Shown here one piece after another: positions 53,209 through 64,000 of a stretch of DNA of 64,000 nucleotides; the first letter of the stretch is position 1, and every line of letters starts with the position of its first letter. The translations under genes and the position numbers were made by a program. Source of the DNA: JAWLBY01 sp041687455 (GTDB lineage: Bacteria > Pseudomonadota > Gammaproteobacteria > Xanthomonadales > Xanthomonadaceae); NCBI GenBank assembly GCA_041687455.1, contig JAWLBY010000006.1, positions 124,001 to 188,000 on the forward strand, read 5' to 3'. Below the pieces are notes generated by a model. The model did not search any database, was not told the DNA's origin, and worked only from the letters and a program-made list of their open reading frames with translations.

Positions 53209-53238
53209 CGCCGCCCCTGAGCCGATCGATCCGTCCCC

Positions 53239-55122
53239 ATGCCGCTGTTGTCACTTCAATCGGTCGATTTCGCCGTCGGCGGCCCGCCGCTGCTCGACCA
53301 CATCGAGCTTGCCGTGGAACGCGGCGAGCGGGTCTGCGTGGTCGGTCGCAACGGCGCCGGCAAGTCGACCCTGCTGCGGCTGATCGCCGGCGAGCTGCAG
53401 CCGGACGACGGCCGGATCGTCCGCGAGGGCGGCCTGCGTGTCGCGCGGATGAGCCAGGAAGTCGAACAGTCGCTGTCCGGGCCGGTGTTCGACGTCGTGG
53501 CCGGCGGTGCCGGCGATGTCGGACGACTGCTGGCCGACTATCACCGGGTCAGCCATGCGCTGCCGGTCGACACCGCGGCGCTGCAGCACCTGCACGATGC
53601 GATCGATGCCGCCGAGGGCTGGGCGATCGAGCATCGCGTCGAGCAGGTCGTGCAGCGCCTCGGGCTGGATCCCGAAGCCGATTTCGCTGCGCTGTCGGGC
53701 GGCATGAAGCGACGTGTCGTGCTGGCGCGCGCACTGGCCGCGCTGCCGGACCTGCTGCTGCTCGACGAACCAACCAACCATCTCGACATCCCGTCGATCG
53801 ACTGGCTCGAAGCATTCCTGCGCGAGTTCGACGGCGCGATCATGTTCGTGACCCACGATCGCGCGTTCCTGCAGGCGCTCGCTACCCGCATCGTCGAGAT
53901 CGATCGCGGCGCGCTGACCAGTTGGCCCGGCGACTATGCCAACTATCTGCGCCGGCGCGAGGAGCGGCTGCACGCCGAGGCGCAGGCGAACGCTCTGTTC
54001 GACCGCAAGCTGGCCGAGGAGGAAGTCTGGATCCGGCAGGGGATCAAGGCGCGCCGGACCCGCAACGAAGGCCGCGTGCGCGCACTGAAGACGCTGCGCC
54101 GCGAGCGCGCCGAGCGGCGCGAACGGGTCGGCAACGTCAGGATGGAGGTCGCCGAGGCGGCCAGCTCCGGCAAGCGGGTGATCAAGGTCGAGCACCTGCA
54201 CCATGCGTTCGGCGAGCGCACCATCGTCGATGATTTCTCGACCACCGTGATGCGTGGCGACCGGATCGGCATCATCGGCGCCAACGGTTCCGGCAAGACC
54301 ACGCTGCTGCGACTGCTGCTCGGCGAGCTGCAACCGCAACGCGGCACGGTCGAACTCGGCTCGCAACTGCAGACCGCCTATTTCGACCAGCACCGCTCGC
54401 AACTGCGCGAGGACTGGAACGCCCTCGACAACGTTGCCGAGGGCCGGGAGTACATCGAGATCAACGGTCGCCGCGTGCATGCACTCGGCTATCTGCAGGA
54501 CTTCCTGTTCACGCCGGAGCGCGCCCGCGCACCGATCTCGCGGCTGTCCGGCGGCGAGCGCAACCGATTGCTGCTGGCCCGGCTGTTCGCACGGCCGTCC
54601 AATCTGCTGGTGCTCGACGAACCCACCAACGACCTCGACATCGAAACGCTGGAACTGCTCGAGGAACAGCTCGGCGATTACGGTGGCACCGTGCTGCTGG
54701 TCTCGCACGACCGCGCATTCCTCGATGCGGTCGTCACCAGCACGATCGTGCTCGACGGTGATGGCAGCGTCCGCGAGTACGTCGGCGGCTACAGCGACTG
54801 GGAACGGCAGCGCCCGGCACCCGGCAATGCCGTCGAGCCGGCGCCGATCACCGCGCCTGCACCGTCCGCCGGCCCGTCGACACCAGCCGCCGCAGCGCCA
54901 GCGCGCCGCAAATTGAGTTACAAGGACCAGCGCGAGCTCGACGCGCTGCCGGCCAGGATCGAAGTGCTCGAAACCGAAATCGCCGCGCTGACGGCGTCGA
55001 TGAGCGATCCGGCGTTCTTTCAGCGCGGCGGCGACGCGATCGTCACCGCCAATGCCCGGCTGGCGACGCTGCAGTCCGAGCTGCAAGGCGCCTACGATCG
55101 CTGGGAAGCTCTCGAAGGCTGA
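53239..55122 (+). CDS. uup: ABC-F ATPase Uup
   Basis: A 627-residue ABC-F protein with two nucleotide-binding domains (~3-240 and ~313-530). Walker A motifs are GRNGAGKST and GANGSGKTT, signatures LSGGMKRR and LSGGERNR, Walker B motifs LLLLDEPTNHLD and LLVLDEPTNDLD. The linker between domains is charged and helical. After the second domain comes an Ala/Pro-rich linker and a ~65-residue coiled coil (LSYKDQRELDALPARIEVLE), as in Uup. It is a soluble translation-associated or DNA-related ATPase, not a transporter; Uup loss in E. coli raises transposon excision. Confidence 0.94.
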   Translation: MPLLSLQSVDFAVGGPPLLDHIELAVERGERVCVVGRNGAGKSTLLRLIAGELQPDDGRIVREGGLRVARMSQEVEQSLSGPVFDVVAGGAGDVGRLLADYHRVSHALPVDTAALQHLHDAIDAAEGWAIEHRVEQVVQRLGLDPEADFAALSGGMKRRVVLARALAALPDLLLLDEPTNHLDIPSIDWLEAFLREFDGAIMFVTHDRAFLQALATRIVEIDRGALTSWPGDYANYLRRREERLHAEAQANALFDRKLAEEEVWIRQGIKARRTRNEGRVRALKTLRRERAERRERVGNVRMEVAEAASSGKRVIKVEHLHHAFGERTIVDDFSTTVMRGDRIGIIGANGSGKTTLLRLLLGELQPQRGTVELGSQLQTAYFDQHRSQLREDWNALDNVAEGREYIEINGRRVHALGYLQDFLFTPERARAPISRLSGGERNRLLLARLFARPSNLLVLDEPTNDLDIETLELLEEQLGDYGGTVLLVSHDRAFLDAVVTSTIVLDGDGSVREYVGGYSDWERQRPAPGNAVEPAPITAPAPSAGPSTPAAAAPARRKLSYKDQRELDALPARIEVLETEIAALTASMSDPAFFQRGGDAIVTANARLATLQSELQGAYDRWEALEG

Positions 55123-55352
55123 GCGGACGCGACCGCTCCGGCCGCGCGTGGTGACACGCGCTGCGCCAGGATTCGCTCAGCCGGCGTCCCGGCGCATCGA
55201 ATCGGCCTTTGCAGACGCAGACGAGCTTGCTGTCAGCAGCAGACTCCGGCCGGCGACGTTCAGCGGCGGCCCGGCGCACCCATGCCTTTCGTCACGGTCG
55301 CCCGGCGCCCGAGTGCGCTAGCCTCCACGATCCTGTTGACGCGAGGATCCGC

Positions 55353-57506
55353 ATGAAGACACCGCTCGCCCTGGCGCTCGCCGCCGCTCTCGGTTGCTTG
55401 TCGCCGCTGTACGCGCAGGCGGAACAGGCGGCCGCAGCAGAAGCGCAGATGGTCAATCCGTTCTTCGAACCGAGTCCACTGCCATACTTCCTGCCGCCGT
55501 TCGACAAGATCCGTGACGAGCACTTCGCGCCGGCACTGGATCGCGGCATGGCCGAACAGCGGGTCGAGATCGACCGGATCGCCGGCAATCCGGAACCGCC
55601 GACGTTCGACAACACGATCGTCGCGATGGAGCGAAGCGGTGCCCTGCTGCAGCGCACCGGCGCAGTGTTCTCGAATCTGGTCGGCGCGCACACCAACGAC
55701 ACGCTGAACGCCGTGCAGCGCGAATTCGCGCCGAAGGCCGCCGCGCACATCGACGCGATCCTGCTCAACGATGCACTGTTCCAGCGCGTGCAGACGCTGT
55801 ACGACAAGCGTGCCGAGCTCGGTCTCGACAAGGAAGCGACCCGCCTGATCGAGCGCTACCACACCGATTTCGTCCGTGCCGGCGCCAAGCTGTCGGCCGC
55901 AGACAAGGAAGCACTGAAGAAGATCAATGGCGAACTGGCCAGCCTGCAGAGCGCGTTCGGCCAGAACGTGCTGAAAGGCACCAATGCGACGGCGCTGCTG
56001 GTCGATACCCGCGAGGAACTGGCCGGACTGTCCGACGCCCGGATCGCTGCTGCCGCAGCCGCGGCGAAGGACGCCGGTCACGAGGGCAAGTTCCTGATCG
56101 CGCTGCAGAACACGTCGCAGCAGCCGCCGCTGGCCTCGCTGACCCACCGCGGCACCCGCGAGCGTCTGTTCAAGGCCTCGATCGGCCGCGGCAGCAGCGG
56201 TGGCGAGTTCGACAATCGCGACAACGCGGTCAGGACGGCGAAGCTGCGTGCCGAGCGCGCTCGCCTGCTCGGCTATCCGACCCATGCGGCCTACCAGCTC
56301 GAGGACCAGACCGCAAAGACCACCGACGCGGTCAACAAGCTGCTCGGCGAGCTGGCCCCGGCCGCCGCCGCCAACGCGCGCAGGGAAGCGGCCGATCTGC
56401 AGGCGATCATCGATGGCGAAGGCGGCGACTTCCAACTGGCCGGATGGGACTGGGATTTCTATGCCGGCAAGCTGCGCCAGCAGCGCTACGCCTTCGACGA
56501 AGACCAGTTGAAGCCGTACTTCGAACTCAACAGCGTGATCGAGAACGGCGTCTTCCATGCCGCCAACAAGCTGTACGGGCTGACCTTCAAGGAACGCAAG
56601 GACCTGCCGGTCTACCACCCGGACGTCCGCGTCTGGGAAGTGTTCGACGCCGATGGCCAGCCGCTCGCACTGTTCCTCGGCGACTACTACGCACGGTCCT
56701 CGAAGCGGGGCGGCGCGTGGATGAATGCCTACGTCTCGCAGTCGGGCCTGCGCGGCACCAAGCCGGTGGTAGCGAACCACCTGAACATTCCGAAGCCGCT
56801 GTCCGGCCAGCCGACCCTGCTGACGATGGATGAAGTCGGCACCGCGTTCCACGAATTCGGCCACGCGCTGCACGGCATGTTCTCGAACGTGACCTACCCG
56901 CGCTTCTCCGGCACCCAGGTGCCGCGCGACTTCGTCGAATACCCGTCGCAGGTCAATGAGATGTGGGCGACCTGGCCGGAGGTGCTGGCCAACTACGCCA
57001 AACACCACGAGACCGGCGAGCCGATCCCGCAGGCGCTGATCGACAAGGTGCAGGCGGCCGACAAGTTCAACCAGGGCTACGCGACCACCGAGTATCTGGC
57101 CGCATCGCTGCTCGACCAGCGCTGGCACCAGTTGACTCCCGACACCGTGCCATCCGATGCGCTCACCTTCGAAGCCGCTGCGCTCGCGGATGCCGGCGTC
57201 GCGCTGCCGTTCGTGCCGCCGCGTTACCGCAGCACCTACTTCTCGCACATCTTTGCCGGCGGCTATTCGGCCGGCTACTACTCGTACATCTGGAGCGAGG
57301 TGCTCGATGCCGACACCGTCGAGTGGTTCAAGGAGCAAGGCGGCCTGAAGCGCGAATCTGGCGACACGTTCCGCAAGGCCCTGCTGTCGCGCGGCGGCAG
57401 CGCCGATGCGATGGAACTGTTCGAAGCGTTCCGCGGCCGCCCGCCGCAGATCGGACCGCTGCTGATCCGTCGCGGCCTCGACGAGCCGGTGGTCGACCGC
57501 AAGTAG
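55353..57506 (+). CDS. dcp: Exported M3-family metallopeptidase (peptidyl-dipeptidase Dcp type)
   Basis: A 717-residue protein with a signal peptide (LALALAAALGCLSPLYAQA, residues ~4-22). The zinc site HEFGHALHG (near residue 503) followed by the distal E (EYPSQVNEMWATW) is the M3 hallmark HExxH...E. The N-terminal helical half and length fit Dcp or oligopeptidase-like peptidases. It is predicted to be periplasmic, hydrolysing short peptides, removing C-terminal dipeptides if Dcp. GAGGAT precedes the ATG. A strong terminator follows. Confidence 0.93.
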   Translation: MKTPLALALAAALGCLSPLYAQAEQAAAAEAQMVNPFFEPSPLPYFLPPFDKIRDEHFAPALDRGMAEQRVEIDRIAGNPEPPTFDNTIVAMERSGALLQRTGAVFSNLVGAHTNDTLNAVQREFAPKAAAHIDAILLNDALFQRVQTLYDKRAELGLDKEATRLIERYHTDFVRAGAKLSAADKEALKKINGELASLQSAFGQNVLKGTNATALLVDTREELAGLSDARIAAAAAAAKDAGHEGKFLIALQNTSQQPPLASLTHRGTRERLFKASIGRGSSGGEFDNRDNAVRTAKLRAERARLLGYPTHAAYQLEDQTAKTTDAVNKLLGELAPAAAANARREAADLQAIIDGEGGDFQLAGWDWDFYAGKLRQQRYAFDEDQLKPYFELNSVIENGVFHAANKLYGLTFKERKDLPVYHPDVRVWEVFDADGQPLALFLGDYYARSSKRGGAWMNAYVSQSGLRGTKPVVANHLNIPKPLSGQPTLLTMDEVGTAFHEFGHALHGMFSNVTYPRFSGTQVPRDFVEYPSQVNEMWATWPEVLANYAKHHETGEPIPQALIDKVQAADKFNQGYATTEYLAASLLDQRWHQLTPDTVPSDALTFEAAALADAGVALPFVPPRYRSTYFSHIFAGGYSAGYYSYIWSEVLDADTVEWFKEQGGLKRESGDTFRKALLSRGGSADAMELFEAFRGRPPQIGPLLIRRGLDEPVVDRK

Positions 57507-57528
57507 GCCGCTCCGCGGCTGCTGCACC

Positions 57529-57561
57529 GGAACGGCCGCCCGCGAGGCGGCCGTTCCGTTT
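57529..57561 (+). terminator. Intrinsic terminator after dcp
   Basis: GGAACGGCCGCC / GGCGGCCGTTCC (12-bp stem, CGCGA loop) followed by GTTTCC, 23 bp after the dcp stop. Confidence 0.75.
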
Positions 57562-57693
57562 CCGGCCGAACGGTGCATCACGCCGCCGTGCAGCGGCCAG
57601 GACTGTCTATCCCCTGCTCCGTTGCCGCGATCCCGAGGCCAGCCCGATCGCCCCGGCGACGTTCCGACCAACGGCCGCCACGGCCGAGCGACT

Positions 57694-57717
57694 CATGGTG
57701 TATAAATTGACACCATG
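57694..57717 (+). promoter_or_regulatory. LexA operator overlapping the lexA start codon
   Basis: CATGGTGT-N8-ACACCATG, perfect 8-bp arms. The last ATG is the lexA start. The spacer is AT-rich (TATAAA overlaps it at 57701-57706) and could be the -10 box. Binding here would shut off the whole SOS cassette. Confidence 0.72.
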
Positions 57718-58320
57718 AGCACGCCGACCGACCGCCAGCAGGCCATCCTCGATTTCCTGCACGCCCACCGCGCTACGCATGGTCTGCCGCCGACCACCGG
57801 CGAACTGGCCGCCGCGTTCGGCATCCAGCTCAATGCGGCCCGCAAGCATCTGCAGGCGCTGGCGGCCAAGGGGTTGATCGAACTGCTTCCGGGCAAGGCA
57901 CGCGGCATCCGGCTACCGGAACCGGCCCGGGTCGACACGGCCGAGCTGCCACTGGTCGGTCGCGTCGCGGCCGGCGCGCCGATCCTGTCCGAAGGCCATG
58001 TCGAAGCCCGTTACGCGATCGATCCGATGCTGTTCCGGCCGCGCGCCGATTTCCTGCTGCGGGTCGAGGGCGACAGCATGATCGATGTCGGCATCCTCGA
58101 TGGCGACCTGATCGCCGTGCATCGCACGGCGGATGCCCGCGACGGCCAGATCGTCGTCGCCCGGCTCGATGGCGAGATCACCGTCAAACGACTGCAGCAC
58201 GCCGGCAAGCGACTGTGGCTGCTGCCGGAGAACGCCGCCTACCGGCCGATCGAAGTCCCGCCCGATGCCAGCGACTTCGCGGTCGAAGGCCTGTACGTCG
58301 GCTGCATCAGGAGGGCTTGA
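57715..58320 (+). CDS. lexA: LexA repressor of the imuAB-dnaE2 cassette
   Basis: A 201-residue LexA (E. coli: 202). The N-terminal winged HTH (~1-65) has QLNAARKHLQAL as recognition helix, different from the E. coli SPNAAEEHL. The cleavage site is A86-G87 (RVAAGAP), the catalytic pair is S121 (GDSMID) and K158 (TVKRL), all at a +2 offset from E. coli. Known role: SOS repressor cleaved with RecA. The start codon lies inside the palindrome, with no ribosome site, so the message is probably leaderless. It heads the imuA-imuB-dnaE2 cassette. Confidence 0.95.
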   Translation: MSTPTDRQQAILDFLHAHRATHGLPPTTGELAAAFGIQLNAARKHLQALAAKGLIELLPGKARGIRLPEPARVDTAELPLVGRVAAGAPILSEGHVEARYAIDPMLFRPRADFLLRVEGDSMIDVGILDGDLIAVHRTADARDGQIVVARLDGEITVKRLQHAGKRLWLLPENAAYRPIEVPPDASDFAVEGLYVGCIRRA

Positions 58321-58424
58321 ATGAACCGGAGCCACGCCAGCCCGCGCATGCACGGCATCGCGTCGCCGAGCCTGCACTTCGACGCATGACGCCGGGCAGC
58401 GTTCGCCCGCCCCGACTTCCGGCC

Positions 58425-58489
58425 GAGCCGGGATCTGCCGTGTCGCTGCTTTCGAGTCAGGCGAGAGCAGACGCAACGGATCCCGGCTC
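58425..58489. repeat. 65-bp inverted-repeat element between lexA and imuA
   Basis: GAGCCGGGATC and GATCCCGGCTC are perfect 11-bp inverted ends. The CCGGGATC...TGCTTTCGA portion resembles the elements at 50768 and 60936. Confidence 0.6.
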
Positions 58490-58611
58490 AGCCGGAGACC
58501 TCGCGTCGGATCGAAGCTTGCAGGGCATCTGCACCGCGGTCACCGATCGCGCCTACCGCACGGCCCACTGACCGTGCCCCGTCATTCCCGCCGGGAGTAT
58601 TCCGTTCGCCC

Positions 58612-59238
58612 ATGGCTGCCGTCGTCTCCCTCGCTACTGCACTGCGCGATGCCCGGCTGTTCCGTGGCGGTCGTGCGCTGGCCGCGCCACGCGCCGGTCT
58701 GCCGAGCGGCATCGACGGCCTCGACACGGTGCTGCCGTGGGGCGGCTTTCCGCGCGGTGCGTTGAGCGAGATCCTGCATGCCGCCGACGGCATCGGCGAG
58801 CTGAGCCTGCTGCTGCCGGCATTGCGCCGGCTGATGCGCGACGAGCGTGTCGCCTTCATCGCGCCGCCGTATCTGCCCTACGCACCCGCACTGGCGCAGG
58901 TCGGCCTGCCGTTGTCGCACCTGGTCTGGATCGTCGCCGACGACGACCGGATGCTGTGGACTGCCGAGCAATGCCTGCGCGCCGGCTGTCTCGGCGGCGC
59001 CCTGCTGTGGAGCCGCACCGGCGACGATCGCACGCTGCGCCGGCTGCAGCTCGCGGCCGAGCACGGCGACGCGCATGCCTGGCTGTTCCGGCCGCTCGAA
59101 CATGCCGCCAACGCCAGCCCGGCGGCATTGCGGCTGCAGATCGATCGAACCCAGGTGCAGGTGCTCAAATGCCGCGGAGCAGTCGTCCGCGGCAGGTTTG
59201 CGCCACCGCCGGCAATGAACCTGTCTCACCCACCGTGA
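58612..59238 (+). CDS. imuA: ImuA, RecA-like translesion-synthesis accessory protein
   Basis: A 208-residue protein of the ImuA/SulA-related family, a RecA-like fold without full ATPase motifs. LPSGIDGLDTVLPWGGFPRG matches the RecA N-terminal region (SG...LD..LG.GG.P.G), and GALSEIL takes the Walker A position without GKT. Known role: with ImuB and DnaE2 it forms the damage-inducible mutagenic complex. It lies 291 bp after lexA, across a repeat element; the ATG at 58612 has a GGGAG site spaced rather far (~14 nt). Confidence 0.92.
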   Translation: MAAVVSLATALRDARLFRGGRALAAPRAGLPSGIDGLDTVLPWGGFPRGALSEILHAADGIGELSLLLPALRRLMRDERVAFIAPPYLPYAPALAQVGLPLSHLVWIVADDDRMLWTAEQCLRAGCLGGALLWSRTGDDRTLRRLQLAAEHGDAHAWLFRPLEHAANASPAALRLQIDRTQVQVLKCRGAVVRGRFAPPPAMNLSHPP

Positions 59239-59285
59239 TGCGCCGGATGCGCAATGCGCATTCCGTCCGCTGATCCGATGCCGTC

Positions 59286-60706
59286 ATGCTCTGGGCCAGT
59301 TTCTTCCTTCCCGACCTGCCGCTCGAAGCCGTGTTCGGTCTCGACGACGCGATCGGCATACCGCGGGCGATCATCGACGGTCCGGTCAACCGGCCGCAGA
59401 TCGTGCAGGCCGATCCGGCCGCAACGGCAGTCGGCGTCCGCGTCGGTCACGGCCTTGCCGCTGCCCGCGCCTTCGCCGCCACGCTCGACGTGCGACGCCG
59501 GCAGCCGCAGGTCGAACGCGACCGACTGTCGACGCTGGCGGCATGGGCCTACGGCTTCAGCAGTCAGGTCGCGATCGAGCCGCCCGATGCGGTGCTGCTC
59601 GAAGTCGGAGCCAGCCTGAAGCTGTTCGGTGGCTGGCCGTTGCTCGAACGGCAACTGCGGGCCGGCCTCGCCGAACTCGGCCATCGGCATCACCTGGTCG
59701 CCGCTCCGAGCCCGGCCGGCGCGCTGCTGCTGGCACGCGCCGGCCACGATTTTGCGGTGGTCGCCGAGGCGCAATTGCGCAATGCCCTGGCGGCAGTCGC
59801 ACTGAGCGATTGCGGATTGCCGGCGCGCACCGTCCGCTCGCTGCATGCGGTCGGCTGGCGGCGGCTCGATGCCCTGCTGCGGGCGCCACGCGCCGAACTG
59901 GCCCGGCGATTCGACCCGGAACTGCCCGGCTGGCTCGACCGCCTGCTCGGCAGCGCCGCCGATCCGCGCCCGCTGTATCGGCCACCGGATCGCTTCGAAC
60001 GCCTGATCGACTTCGATGCCGCGCTCGAAAGTCTCGAGGCGCTGGCGTTTCCGCTGCGACGGTTGTGCCAGGAACTGGCCGCCTACCTGCAGGCACGCGA
60101 TGGCGGCGTGCAGCATTTCGTGCTGCGGATCGGCCACGACGACGTGCCGGCGACCGACGTCGAAATCGGCCTGCGGCTGACCCAGCGCGACCCGCAGCCG
60201 TTGTTCGAGGCCGCCCGCGGCCGGCTCGAGCGCGTCGCCCTGCCCGGCCCGGTGCGCAGTCTCGGCCTGTGCGCCGACCATCTGCCGGCCTTCATTCCGG
60301 AACGTCGCGGCCTGTTCGACCCGACACCGCGCGGCCAGCTCGGCTGGCCGGAACTGCAGGAACGGCTGCGCGCACGGCTCGGTGACGATGCCGTCCGCAC
60401 GCTGCGGCTGCATTCCGACCATCGTCCCGAACGCGCCTGGCGCAGCCTGCACCACGGCACCGAACGGCCAGCGGTGGTCGCTCCGCCAGGTGCCGCCCGC
60501 CCGCTGTGGTTGCTGCCCCGCCCGCAACCGCTGCGACAACCGATCGTCCGCGTGCTGACCGATCCGGAGCGGATCGAGAGCGGCTGGTGGGACGATGCCG
60601 ACGTCCGTCGCGACTACGTCGTCGCCGAACTGGCCGATGGCCAGCGCGCCTGGCTGTATCGCGAGGCCGGCAACCGCGGCGGCTGGATGCTGCACGGCTG
60701 GTTCGC

Positions 60707-60710
<4 letters not shown>
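59286..60710 (+). CDS. imuB: ImuB, Y-family polymerase homologue
   Basis: A 474-residue protein with DinB/Y-family fold. The N-terminus (MLWASFFLPDLPLEAVF) and VLLEVGASLKLFGG segment match ImuB, in which the catalytic acidic residues of true Y-family polymerases are replaced, so it is expected to be a scaffold rather than a polymerase. The C-terminus (ERIESGWWDDADVRRDYVVAE, GWMLHGWFA) is the ImuB-specific tail. Its TGA overlaps the dnaE2 ATG by 4 nt. It interacts with ImuA, DnaE2 and the clamp in known systems. Confidence 0.94.

Positions 60711-64000
<3,290 letters not shown>

Noticed and set aside
58215..58571. 118-codon frame spanning the lexA-imuA gap
   Set aside because: It overlaps the end of lexA out of frame, crosses the repeat element and has no recognisable domain.

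Overview
The window is one contiguous stretch of a high-GC chromosome (I estimate the mid-60s percent G+C) with dense, mostly housekeeping and stress-related genes. I see no phage, plasmid, CRISPR, rRNA or tRNA genes. The gene content fits a gammaproteobacterium, most likely in or near the Xanthomonadales/Lysobacterales: AlgB/KinB, an ExoI of E. coli length, RlmKL, TesB, a type-B ribosomal protein L36, agmatine deiminase plus N-carbamoylputrescine amidase, and a lexA-imuA-imuB-dnaE2 cassette. The taxonomic placement is an inference.

Layout. 0-6.5 kb (all minus strand): an XRE-type DNA-binding protein, a three-gene ABC exporter (ATPase, FtsX-like permease, HlyD-type adaptor) and an MFS permease. 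6.5-16 kb: an exported beta-helix protein, exonuclease I, an 871-residue REC-REC-PAS-GGDEF-EAL protein, a TraB/PrgY membrane protein, the agmatine-to-putrescine pair aguA-aguB coupled to a small periplasmic protein, and rpmJ. 16-19.5 kb: small envelope or stress proteins of unknown function. 19.5-23.2 kb: a copper-type P1B ATPase followed by an exported BNR-like protein with a cysteine cluster. 23.5-28.7 kb: a DUF4242 protein, a Crp/Fnr regulator with atypical codon use, and the translationally coupled acetate kinase-phosphoketolase pair. 29-36 kb: a cluster of small envelope-stress genes (EF-hand, lipoprotein, DUF1328, BON, CsbD, PAP2) next to algB-kinB. 38-44 kb: a second two-component pair, an Fnr-like regulator, and a ribonucleotide-reductase-like protein lacking the catalytic core. 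44-57.5 kb: methyltransferase, GST, DmeF-type cation exporter, rlmKL, amidase, tesB, RRM protein, cspA, uup and an M3 peptidase. 57.7-64 kb: the SOS mutagenesis cassette; dnaE2 runs off the window.

Two structures stand out. (1) The intergenic regions of the 29-36 kb stress cluster carry near-identical 16-bp sites of sigma-54 (-24/-12) form, TGGCATG-N5-TGCT. Each is on the right strand and at a promoter-like distance from the EF-hand gene, the DUF1328/lipoprotein pair and the BON/csbD pair. Looser copies precede a second DUF1328/BON operon and a lipoprotein operon near 18.2 kb. The neighbouring algB encodes an NtrC-family activator with an intact GAFTGA loop, so I propose a local AlgB/sigma-54 envelope-stress regulon. 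(2) The dnaE2 frame carries an N-terminal extension of about 104 codons and two internal Ala/Pro-rich insertions that appear to be built from dispersed inverted-repeat elements read in frame. A third point is a well-formed FNR box at class-II spacing in front of the RNR-like gene. All regulatory calls were made by eye and none has been tested.
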